From the NCBI GenBank assembly GCA_030770425.1, contig JASJFT010000022.1:1-64000 (forward strand): 64,000 nucleotides of DNA, given 5' to 3'. Source of the stretch: Darksidea phi. Its lineage: Eukaryota; Ascomycota; Dothideomycetes; Pleosporales; Lentitheciaceae. How positions within the stretch are numbered: the first letter of the stretch is position 1; every line of letters starts with the position of its first letter. Of the stretch, positions 52,951 to 62,384 are shown piece after piece. The position numbers and the translations under genes were made by a program. The notes beneath the pieces were generated by a model. The model was not told where the DNA came from, ran no database searches, and saw only the letters and a list, made by a program, of their open reading frames with translations.

Positions 52951-53420
52951 TTTAGTTCTAATCTAACTTAACTTCTACGAATATATAAAGTAGTAAAAAG
53001 AAACTATTAGACCTTAGCTTTATACCTAGTATAATTATATACTATAGATTTCTAATTCTAAGCTAAGTCTCTATAAAGAGCCCCTCTTATAGTACTTATA
53101 GCTCTTATACCGTAGATTTTAATCCTTAAGATTAAGTATTAAAGACTCCTTTTAAATATATAGTAACTAATAGATTAGTCTTAGATTTCTCTTATAGTCT
53201 CTAGTTTACTTCTTTTAGATACTTTAGTTTACTTTCTACGTACTATCGGCGTTTTAGTTTAACTAATATCTATATTCTCATTTCCTCTATTATATAACTT
53301 AATAGGGCGTTCTCTTCTTAAAGTCGATCGATTAGAGTACTAAAACTAACGTCTATTTTATTAATAGTCGACGTTACGGCGCCGTCTAATATACCTAAAG
53401 AGTTAGTAGAGTTTTTTTAT
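52950..53420 (-). pseudogene. Relict coiled-coil-like protein segment
   Basis: The minus frame reads LGILDGAVTSTINKIDVSF, STLIDRL-EENALLSYIIEE, VESKLKYLKEVN and EKSKTNLLVTIYLKGVF, with heptad-like hydrophobic spacing. Stops are Gln/Trp-type. Family not recognised. Confidence 0.4.
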
Positions 53421-55780
53421 TTTACTAGAATAGTCTTAAAAGTCTTTCTAATACTATTATATAGCTCCTTATATACGTTAATAGAATAATCGCTTATATT
53501 TTTTAAGAATAAGTATTTTTTCTTAGGAAGAAATCTCTAAGTATATAGATTATCTAGGCTTAAAAGAAGATAAATCTAAGCTAGCTCTATAACGATACTA
53601 AGTCTACTTTCTAGAACTTATTAGCTTTCCTAAATATAGGAGCTAGTATATATTATATATATATATTAATAGTTTCTTATAGTACTTTATTCTCTACTCT
53701 CGTCGTTCTAGATTACTTACGCGTATTAGAGCTATAGATTAATAGGAAATAAGAATTCCTATAGAGACGATTTTACGATTTCCTTCTTAAAATCCGCGTA
53801 GTCTCCCTATAGTTACTTATAGTACCGAAATAGCCTCTTACTATTATTAGGAATATTTTAAGTACTCGGCTATAACTAGCTATAAGATATCTATATATAG
53901 AATAGAACTAGTTTTAGTTACTACCTCTAAGCTAGAAAATAGAGGCTTCTATTACGCTAGGAGATTAACTTAGATATAAATTTATAATATTATTAAAGAT
54001 ATTAACGTTACTTTATTTAGTATCTATTAGTATTACTAGTAGTAGTCTCTTTAATAGCGAGGTAGAAAATTAGCTAGATAAAGTAGCTCCGGGCCGTTAC
54101 TATATACGCTATACTAGCTTATCTAAGTAACTATTAGTATCTTTAATTAGGCGCTGGTATAATCTCCTAAATAACGAATAATCGTTTTCTTTATATACCT
54201 AGTACCTTATCTAGCTACGATTCTAGAAGTATCCGGTACTTACGTACTCCCTTAACGTTTAGTTCTACTATTATTTATAAATAGCTCGCCGACCCGTTTA
54301 TCTCGTTCTATTAGTTCTAAAAATATAGTCTCTATCTTTATAATAAGTACTATAATCTAAGTAATATTAACCGCCCTAGTCTACGAATATAAACCGTCGC
54401 TTACTATAATAAAAGGTTAATATAGGTAATAGGCCCCGAACTAGTAAGCTTAGTATAGTAAAATAATATATATTAGATAAGAGCGATATAAAGAAGAATA
54501 CTATCTTAGTAGATATATTATTACCCCGTTCTCTATTTATCTAATATCGACCTAAGTACCTCTATATAATCTAGGAAGTCTAAATTAAAGCTAATAATAA
54601 GTTCGGCTAAGATCTTATAGGTCGAACTAGTATTCGTATATTAACTAGTAGTAATATTAAGGCTCTAACGTAATTTCTATACTTTCTATACGTAATATTA
54701 ACTATATACTAAAATAATTCGAATTTATAAAAGTTTTCTATTTAAGTCTTATTATTACGATCTAAGTAAAATATTCTACTAATACTTAACTTCTAATTCT
54801 TCTTCCTAGCGGGGTTTTCTATATAGTCTAAATAATCTATTTATCGGCTTATTATTATCTAGATAGTCGTTAGCGTTCCTACCTTCCTTCTAGTATTATA
54901 TCTAGTAATCTAGCCTTTATAGAGGTTTAGGTTAGGTTAGATAGACTCTATAGAAGTTATAGAGCTTATATAGACTATTCTTAAAGTTTACTACGTTATA
55001 CTACTTTAAATCGTCGTCGTAGCTAAGCTATTTTACGTAATATTTAAGCTTTCTTCTAAATATACGGGTCTTTAAAACTTACTTAATCTTATATTTATCT
55101 TCTTCGTCCTCTTAGATAGAATAAGCTAGGTCGAACTTAGAGTATACCGCTAAAGCGTACTTAAGCTAAAGCCTAGATAACGACTCCTTATAAAAGCTTA
55201 TACTCCGGAAACTATTATTCTACTTATTTATCTTAGCTTCTTTAGTATCTAGAATTATAATATTATCTATTAATCTATTAGAGTTTATAGGTAATTACTC
55301 TCTAAATAGTTAATCTTACTAATATACTTATAATCCCTATTATCGGCTCTATTATTAAGAGTATCTTTACTATCGAGACTATTATTCGATTTACTATACT
55401 ACGAGGATAGTAGTATATTATCTTCGCTTTTATTTTAATCTAATATAATTTTCGATATTAGCGGGGAGCCTAAATTAGTAAAAGATAGGACTTTAAGTAG
55501 AGTAGTACGGGACGTTAATATTTCCCTTTAGTTCTAAAACGTATTACTTTTATCGATAAATTTATATTTTAGATCTTTCTTCTTCTACTCTAATAGCCTC
55601 CTCCTAACGTATATCCGCTTAGTTGGTTTAGTTTTCCCTTTAGTCGCTAGCCTAGATCTTTTAAGAGTACTCCTAAAATTAATATAATATATATCTTTAA
55701 GATAAAACTAGAGTTTCTATAATAACGTAAATAACTCTCTATAATAGAGCTTACTTAGAGGGTATATTAGTAACTTAGAA
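53420..55780. other. RIPed sequence downstream of the recombinase fossil
   Basis: May contain the C-terminal tail of the DUF3435 protein (acidic patch EEDEEDKYKIK-like near 55.08-55.13 kb, minus). Otherwise nothing assignable was seen. Confidence 0.3.
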
Positions 55781-58179
55781 TCTTTAGAGTACTAATTATA
55801 GATATAATCTTTCTATTTAGTTATCTTAGGGAACTACTATATTTATATATTAGGGGGTAGGAACTTATTACCTAAATAGTCGGGATAGAATTCCGAATTA
55901 GTAAGTATTTCTCCGTAGATTAGTAGATTATACTATATAGGGATCGTTTCGGACTTATCTAAATAGGCTTAGTAATAATCTTTCTATTCCTTCTAATTAA
56001 CGAACTATCTACTATAGAGGAAGTAAAATTCTACGAATTCGTAACTATTCTTAAGCTATTTCTAATAGTAACTAAGTATATATTTCTACTATATAGTAGC
56101 TAGTTAATTATTACTCTAATTAGATACTATATTATAACGATAGATAGGGTTACGTACCTATAAATCTTTCGCGTAAGATCTATTTTTAGATAGTAGTATT
56201 TATCTAGCTTAAGACCTAGTTAGAATACTACTTCCTCTTCTTATAAATAAAGCTTAACTAGATCTTAGAGGATAGCCTTACCTATATTACTACGTATAGT
56301 AGCCTTAATAAATATACTAGATATTAAGTAGTCGCGTACCGGTATAAGCTTATATACTCGCTAGAATATAGTTCTATAATAGCCGGTATATTCTTTTCTA
56401 TAGGTATTAACTTTACCTACTAGTTAAGTAGACTATTCTTTCTAATACTTACGGAATACTTCCGAAATTAACTTCTATTTCTAGACTTATAACTCCTTAT
56501 ATTTATTCTTTAATAGTATATCGTCTAAAGAAAGGCCCTTAAGTTTTACTTTAATATTATTAAAGTCGGCGCTCTACTTAAGCTCGTACCGCTTTTCTAC
56601 TAGTAGCGACTACTATAGCTCTAGATTCTAAGTAATACTTAGAAAATAAAAAAGGTCCGTAATATCCGTACGATAGTCTTTATCGTAGAAGAAGATAGTC
56701 TAACTATCTACTCTAGTATTATTAGCTATATAATAATTACGATATACTACTAGGTTATACTATCTATTCTATTTTATTCTTATATTCTATAAATAGTTTC
56801 TATCTATATATAATATAAGTTAGATATATAGAGTACTATAGAATAGTATACGTACCGATAAGAATTAGACCCTCTACTCTAAAATTATATACTATTAGAG
56901 GTTTATTATAGCCGGTATAAAAGCCCTATTCTCGAAGATATCGGCTAAATATACTTATAGTCTCTATCTTTCTATTACTTCTCTAAAAGAATAGTAGGTC
57001 TAGGATACTTAGATTCTAGTAGAGTTAAATTATTTACTCGTCTTATAGAGGTTCTAGTACTAGAACCTCGTCTAATAACTTATAATCTCTAAATATATTT
57101 CTTACTATATATATAGTAATAATTATAAGTATTAGATTATAAAATAGTAGATAAGTCTTAATACCTTTATATAACGCGTACTCTAGTCTATTCTATAATT
57201 AGTATTAGGTACGTACGTAATAAGGATTAATTTTACCTCTTATCTAAAGTAAACGTTATACTCTTAGTATCTTACTAGAGTTATACGGTAAATTCTATAT
57301 TACTATACTTATTACGAAATATAGTAAATATTATTTTCTAACCTATTACTATTAGTTTATATAGACTACGGTAAGATAGACTTACCCGAAAACGTAAGCC
57401 TCTATTAGATCTAAGACGATATATAGATTCTATATATTCGCTAATTCTTATAGTACTAAAAATAATAGCCGAAAAAAGAGCCTAAATATCGTATCTACGC
57501 CGCGGCTTTAGAAGTACGAATTAATTAGTCTTCTACTACTATATTTCTAGGTAAAGAAAATATATTTATAAGCCGTATCGCCGTAGTCTCTTTTAAAAAG
57601 GAAGTTTAAGAATATTATATAGCTTATACTTAATAAACTATCTTATATAATTAGTACTAACGCTATAAAACGGTAGGCTAGCCGTAGTAAACTTACGTTT
57701 AAGGTAGATAGCGTTACGTTTAGACTTATTACCTTTACTAGCTCCTTCTTCTCTCCCTCTCTATCCTTCTCCTCGTTATCTTATTCTTCTTCTATCCTAG
57801 CTCGCCTCTAGGTACTGGTAAAGTCTTTATAATACTAAACTACGGTCTATAGACCTACCTTTTTATTACCGTACCTACCGCTAATTCTAAGTATAATATT
57901 ATATATATAGTTCTTAGAATCCTTAATATTATTTAGGTATACTCCGGGATACTTCTCCTTATAGCTAGTATTAAAAATTTAGCGAGGTATACTAGGCTTA
58001 GAGATATTATCGTAGACTTACTAACTCTATAGCTCTAATATACGCTTATAGTTTTTTATTATACTTAGCTAAAGTTCCTTTAGAACTTATTTTCTATTAA
58101 TAACGGCTCCCTTCTTCTCTATAGCTACGTTATTACTAGTACGCTTAAAAAAGGCTTCTAGCGAAATCTTCCGCGGCAT
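55780..58179 (-). pseudogene. DUF3435 tyrosine recombinase (Starship captain-like), RIP-inactivated
   Basis: The start is the ATG at 58,179, read as MPRKISLEAFFKR, and it lies exactly at the edge of RIP. Codons then run in one frame for more than 250 residues, interrupted only by TAA/TAG expected from Gln/Trp. DUF3435 landmarks: TVVxYYKDFTSTxRR (about 57.8 kb), RISEYIESxYRLxSNRGL (about 57.43 kb) and IFRNKYSNIEF. After a frame change near 56.8 kb come DLFYFLSIxxNLELxxSL (about 56.65 kb), HYRTIF/KLxPxRDYL-like text (about 56.35 kb), and a C-terminal EFVEFYFLY segment that was a C2H2-like finger before Cys-to-Tyr changes (about 56.0 kb), then GNKFLPPNI (about 55.85 kb). The family is about 800-950 residues long, so the fossil is nearly full length. 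It faces into the RIPed block, as a captain should. The catalytic R-H-R-Y residues could not be placed, and the gene cannot be functional. Confidence 0.8.
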
Positions 58180-58727
58180 CCTAACAGTACGAGAAGCTAA
58201 GATAATGAAAATAGAATAAATAAGAGCCCAAAGTTTAAAAACTACTATTACTACTACTAACCAAATGAAAATATAGTAGTAATGGCTAAAGTAGTTAGGT
58301 AGTTAGGTAGTCTTGACCCAGCGGCGCAATTATACCTTTATAGAAAAAAAGCGTAGCATAAGCTACGTTACTAATAGAAGACGGCACTGAAATTTTAGGA
58401 CAATAGGAGAGCGAGGGGGCATAAAGGGGGGCCTATTTTGTCCCCAATCCTTGAGGGACAATTTTGTAACCCACCATCCAAAACACGCCCCATCGCCCAA
58501 ACCCACGTCTAAGCCTCCTTCTCGTCTAGACTTGACCAAAGTATGAGGGCACAGTTAAGTTAAAATGAGTACGATTGGCTGCCGTGGAGCGCAGGCCAAC
58601 GTGACTGAGCAGTGGGTGAGCAGCCTGAGGAGCGGGTGAACCGAGGGTGATAAGGACCTGAGCAAAGCAGCGCTGCTTACTAGCCACGGCAGGAAAGAGA
58701 GTGCTGGAGAAATTTGACTGACTACCT
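58177..58727. promoter_or_regulatory. Non-RIPed island upstream of the recombinase start; probable 5' terminal region of the element
   Basis: CA and TG reappear at normal frequency between the recombinase ATG and the truncated Fot1 element, with no long open frame. It contains several small inverted repeats: TTGTCCC/GGGACAA (58,438-58,444 and 58,455-58,461), CGTAGC/GCTACG (58,352-58,357 and 58,362-58,367) and CTGCCGTGG/CCACGGCAG (58,579-58,587 and 58,684-58,692). There is also a short tandem GTTAGGTA repeat near 58,293-58,310. By position it should hold the recombinase promoter and, if the Starship model is right, the element's 5' terminus. No terminus or target-site repeat can be proven from one end alone. 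Confidence 0.45.
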
Positions 58728-59320
58728 AGCTAGATAGCTTTAGTCTACCTACGTCTCTCTAAGCTAGTAATAACTAGTTACGACGTTATCTTATCTATTA
58801 GAAAGCTAGCTTCGTCGAAGTTATAGATATCCTAATTAGTAATACCCTAGGTAGCTTTAGTATACGCTACTCGGTTAAACTAGAATCGAATAATATTAGG
58901 ATCCTCGTAGAGAGCTTACTATTAATTATAGGGTCGATTAAATCGTATTTTAATACTATTAGTTCGCTAGACGAAGTTCCTAGGCTATAGCTTACCTATC
59001 TACTTAGCGCCGTACGTAGTAAGTAGTCTATTCGCTATATCTCGTATAGTATCTAGAGTAGGGGTAAATCCTCGTAAATCTAGGTCGAGTATATAGCTAA
59101 TAATTACCTCCTCCTCTAGCTTAGAAAGCTTCTTTAATTTAGGCTAGTAATCGCGTCGCGCAGCGATTCCAGCGCGTCGGCGACGAACTGTTGTGTTGGG
59201 GACGTTAAACGTGGCTGCAGCGCGACTAATACTCTAGATCTGATTCTGATTGATAGCTGAGATGGCTAGGGAGATATCTGCTTCGTTGCAGGGCAATCGA
59301 ATAGTAGTTGGTTGAGCCAT
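58728..59320 (-). pseudogene. Fot1/pogo-type (Tc1-mariner, DDE_1) transposase, 5' fragment, RIPed and truncated
   Basis: Reads from the ATG at 59,320 leftward: MAQPTTIRL, then a psq-type helix-turn-helix (SISRAAATFNVPNTTVRR), a CENP-B-like HTH segment (KLSKLEEEVIISYILDLD, RGFTPTL), then FNRPYN, ALYEDP and NFDEASFLID, the last containing the first Asp of the DDE catalytic domain. In-frame TAG/TAA occur where the family has Gln or Trp. Homology stops around 58,728 soon after LVITSLERR, so the second and third catalytic acidic residues and the whole 3' half are missing. Base use changes inside the gene: 59,160-59,320 keeps CA/TG, while 58,728-59,160 has none. The fragment ends against the un-RIPed island next to the DUF3435 gene, as though another element had inserted into it or a deletion had removed the rest. 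Confidence 0.88.
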
Positions 59321-59358
59321 GAGAGTTGATAGGTAACGCGTCGCAAAATTTGATGAGG

Positions 59359-59404
59359 TTGACCGCTCGCTTATATTGACCGCTCGCTTATGAAACACGT
59401 TAAG
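59359..59404. repeat. Terminal repeat of the Fot1/pogo fragment with a 16-bp direct duplication
   Basis: TTGACCGCTCGCTTAT occurs at 59,359-59,374 and again at 59,376-59,391, about 40-70 bp outside the transposase ATG, where Fot1/pogo elements carry their terminal inverted repeat. The outer limit is probably just past 59,391, near GAAACACGTTAA. No inverted partner is present at the left of the fragment, consistent with truncation. Confidence 0.6.
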
Positions 59405-59639
59405 CCCTCTGGTCTTTATGTTGCGACATGAGATGTGAGTTGAAGCGTGTTAAAGGTGGAAGGCAAGCAGCAGTTTACGTACAGGCGGCGAACTATACTG
59501 GCGATCGTTTCTAGCAGCCGCACATAGCAATTTCTAGCAGTTTCATTTGAATGACTCTTTGAGACACGTAGTAAATTGTTGCTTAAGAACGATGAGAATA
59601 CAAAAACTTTGACTCCTCAATCCCTCCCGCATGTACCCT
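59405..59639. other. Intergenic sequence between the Fot1 end and the MFS gene
   Basis: Normal-composition DNA holding the 3' flank of the MFS gene, which is transcribed leftward into it. No gene or clear repeat was found. Confidence 0.5.
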
Positions 59640-61481
59640 CTAGACAATGTCAAACCTCGAGACCTCTATCGGTGGCAACGACCATGTCTTTTCTTCTCCC
59701 TTCTTCTCATTCATCGACGTCGCCGGCGCCGCCGGCTCCACAAGCTGCTTCGAATCATCTTCTTCTGCCTTTTTTTCTTTTGCTACCTTCCTTGCATCCA
59801 ACCAGTTCATACCCATGGTAAATGGCACGCTCGCAGCCACGACGGCCACCGAAAGAATCATTGTCCGACTGATCGCCTCATTCCAGACAATTCGCAGCGC
59901 AAAAAGTTGTTCCGGCGTGCGTGCAAGCATGGTAAGACCCGCGGCACCGGCTTGCATAACAGCCTGGGGTGAGAGTTGCGGGAGTCGTGAAGGGATCTGG
60001 TCCACTATGGTTGTAAGGGTGATAGTTTGACCCAGTGAGATTGCGATGGCGCCGCCAAGCTGCTGGAAAAGCACCGCGATAGCGTTGCCGGTCGGAATGT
60101 CTTTCTCCGGAAGTGTGAGCTGGACGGCTGTGTAAGGAAGCTGCATAGCCATTCCCATACCCGCGCCAGCGACAACGAGATAGGTCGCCCACTTCACGGT
60201 TGAAGTGTCAATCTCCAATTGAGTAAGGAATGCGGTACCGACGACGCAGATAAGTTCGCCAACGATCATGATAGGGACGTAATGGCCCCAGTAGCGGGCA
60301 ACAATTACTCCTACGATGCCCACAGCGAAGATTTGAGGAAGTAGAAAGGGGATAAAGTCAACGCCACTGGCGACGGGACCGATACCATGTACAGCTTGGA
60401 AGTAGAAGGGGAGGAAAAACGTGTTCTACAATATAATTTAGTAGCTGTGAATGATAAGCAAGATGTATTGCACTTACGATGTAGGTAGAAGCGCCGATAC
60501 AGAATAGTACCATCGCTCCAGTCCAGATAGATCGCTGTTGGAAGACTCGCAGGGGTATCAAGGCGCGATCCCCTACTTTCCATTGCACAATGACGAAGCA
60601 AACAGTCAAAATTATAAAGCCCACAAGAAGCCCGATGATCGTGCTGGAGTTCCATGACTTTGTTTGACCACCCCATTGAAGTGCTAGGAGAAGACAGACA
60701 AGGGCGCCGATGAGAACGACGCAGCCCAGGGGATCCATGTTTGTAAGCTTCTTCCTGAAGCTCAAAGCGCGATACTCATTGTCTATGCTTCGAATCCTGA
60801 GAAAGAGGGTGATCAAAGCTAGAACAACAACGCCAATTGGTAGGTTGCTGAAGAGATGATAAGTGCTAGTTCAACTTTCCAACAATCGCGTATTACTCAC
60901 ATCCAAAAGCACCACCGCCAGGAGCTATGTTCCTTCACACAAGTTAGCACGGTCTCACTTAGTAGCTGTACTCTTAATATGCTTACAGTGAATACTCCTC
61001 CCAGCGGCGGTCCAATGCACACGGAAATGCCGAACACACTGATTACGATACCCATATACATGGGTCGTTTCTCGAGCGGAATGACCTGACTGATAATGCT
61101 CAGTGCGCCCTGCAGTAGTCCAGCTCCTCCGAAGCCTGCGAGGGCTCTCCCAAGAATGAACACGGAAGAAGAGCTAGCTGCTGCACAGAGCACCGAACCA
61201 ACTTCGAAGATAACGATGGAGATGCGGTACACGACCGATGCGTCAAAGAACTTGTACATAGAGCCATAAACAGGCTGCAGAGCAGTGAGTGTAACCAGGT
61301 ATGCGGAACCGTACCAGGCTACATCGTCGAGAGCGCGGAAATCAGTTGTGATCTTTGGGATAGCAACGTTGACAATAGTAGTATCGAGAGCGAGAAGGAA
61401 GGTTCCAAAGAAGAGAGAAGTGATGATAACACCTAACCGCCATCCCGTGATATATCGTTCAGAATCAGTGAGAGACGCCAT
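59640..61481 (-). CDS. MFS efflux transporter, DHA14 (14-TM) type, four exons, 560 aa
   Basis: Drug:proton-antiporter-like transporter of the plasma membrane or a vesicle. Exons by splice signals and frame: 61,481-60,987, 60,932-60,901, 60,847-60,478 and 60,425-59,640. Introns are 54, 53 and 52 nt with GTAAGC, GTGAGT and GTAAGT donors, AG acceptors, and a GCTAAC branch point in the first. Joined length is 561 codons including stop, normal for the family. Motifs: LDTTIVNVAIP (residues 32-42, motif D1), WYGSAYLV (56-63), GRALAGFGGAGLLQG in TM4, motif C GISVCIGPPLGGVF (151-164), then WRWCFWINLPIG across exon 2/3. The C-terminus is hydrophilic and Lys/Glu-rich. The ATG at 61,481 was chosen because it starts just before ITGWRL, where family members begin TM1. 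The gene is divergent from the P450. Such pairs are typical of secondary-metabolite or toxin-export clusters, but the substrate cannot be read from sequence. Confidence 0.93.
60426..60477 (-). other. Intron 3 of the MFS gene
   Basis: GTAAGT donor at 60,477 (minus) and TAG acceptor. It joins GASTYI to NTFFLPFYFQ in frame. Confidence 0.88.
60848..60900 (-). other. Intron 2 of the MFS gene
   Basis: GTGAGT donor at 60,900 (minus) and CAG acceptor. It splits the Ile codon of FWINLPIG and leaves a 32-nt exon 2. Confidence 0.88.
60933..60986 (-). other. Intron 1 of the MFS gene
   Basis: GTAAGC donor (minus strand, from 60,986), GCTAAC branch point and AAG acceptor. Removal joins GGVFT to EHSSWRW in frame. 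Confidence 0.88.
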
Positions 61482-62384
61482 TGTGAAAGGTACTGGTAGA
61501 TGAGAACAGGTTCGTGAGTTTCCTCTGCTTCGACATGAGCGTGTCTTCAGACCGTCATGTGCACCATAGCCACCACTACTGCGTCTTCGATGCGCTATTA
61601 CTAGCATGTATTGTAATTTTCGACGCGAAGGCGACCAGGTAACCGCGGGAAGGAGTGCTGATCCGGAATTCAACATCAACATGCCACTATCTCGATTAGA
61701 GACTACAACCTCGGAGCCATATTAGGTAGCGTGATTCATCCTGGACAGCCACATGGACGCCTGGGGGCCAGGACAAACGAGATGCGGTCAGCTTCTTGCG
61801 TATGGTCGAGATGAGATGGGTCGTCATCCGGAAAGCGGCTCCGACATCTGCAAGGGCTAAGCGAGGGTTACACTTGGGCCGCAGTGTCCACTGCTAAAAT
61901 CCTGCATGCAAAATAGCCTCGCTGGCGTTTGTGCCTGGTGTGCACTAACACTCAAAACAAGCTAGAAAAGCTGGTGTAGTTAGTGGGGAATCAATGAACA
62001 GTCGGAGACCGACGATGGAGCTAATAAGCTAGCCGTTGTCGAAGAAAGTTAAAAAAGTGGAATTGGCAGTGCAAGATACGAGGCGCTGCGATCTAGTGCG
62101 TTAGGAGGGTGCGAGGAAAAGCCCGAAAGGAATTACGAGATGGTCCGTTCGCCGGCGGCTAGCCCGTGCAATTAATGTCGACGCGCTAACGGCGTGGCAT
62201 CCTGCAGAGCGCAGCTCAGCGCAAGACTGGCATCTACTGTCGCTTTGTAAAATTGTCGTGTGAGAGACGCGCCGCCGTGATTGGGGGCCATTCAGAGGCT
62301 GTGTGCGAAATCCAGCGTCTTTCGCGCCTGAAGCTCACCCATCGATCCTTCATCCCATCATTCATCTTCTCCCGCTCGTTGACA
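61482..62384. promoter_or_regulatory. Shared bidirectional promoter region of the MFS and P450 genes
   Basis: About 0.9 kb between two divergent ATGs, with normal base composition. In-frame codons continue upstream of both chosen ATGs, but those extensions lack family similarity and were treated as 5' leader. The middle carries the TCG-N5-CGA site listed separately. No TATA box can be assigned with confidence. Confidence 0.6.
62002..62012. promoter_or_regulatory. AflR-consensus-like Zn2Cys6 site (TCGGAGACCGA)
   Basis: The 11-mer fits TCGSWNNSCGR on both strands and also contains CGG-N3-CCG, an inverted-triplet arrangement used by binuclear zinc-cluster regulators. It lies near the middle of the MFS/P450 promoter region. 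One match of this degeneracy can arise by chance, so its function is inferred only from position. Confidence 0.35.

Larger units (their letters stand above)
1..58176. mobile_element. RIP-saturated block, candidate degraded Starship giant transposon (left end outside window)
   Basis: Seen: across about 58 kb the dinucleotides CA and TG are almost missing, whereas CG, CC, CT, AG and GG are common. This is what C-to-T change confined to CpA on both strands would leave. As a result ATG and TGA are nearly absent and no gene-length open frame exists. Coding fossils can be read when TAA/TAG are taken as former Gln or Trp codons. They include a DUF3435 recombinase at the extreme right edge pointing leftward and a DUF3723 gene. 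Known: DUF3435 'captain' recombinases mark the 5' end of Starship elements and are transcribed inward, and DUF3723 is a recurrent Starship accessory gene. Inference: the block is the captain end of a RIP-inactivated Starship with varied cargo. A nested transposon cluster or a heterochromatic domain containing several elements is not excluded. Confidence 0.65.

Noticed and set aside
1..58176. Centromere or plain subtelomere as full explanation
   Set aside because: No telomeric repeats were seen, and the many cargo-type coding fossils plus an inward-facing recombinase at the edge fit a mobile element better. A heterochromatic location remains possible.
59647..60030. Plus-strand open frames over the MFS gene and over the P450 on the opposite strand
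   Set aside because: They overlap exons with clear MFS or P450 motifs on the other strand and have no motifs of their own.
61482..61682. Upstream in-frame start for the MFS transporter
   Set aside because: The extension is Ser/Arg-rich with no family similarity; the ATG at 61,481 gives a normal-length protein.
62253..62384. Upstream in-frame start for the P450
   Set aside because: The extra 44 residues precede the N-terminal membrane anchor and do not resemble P450 sequence; the ATG at 62,385 directly starts the anchor.
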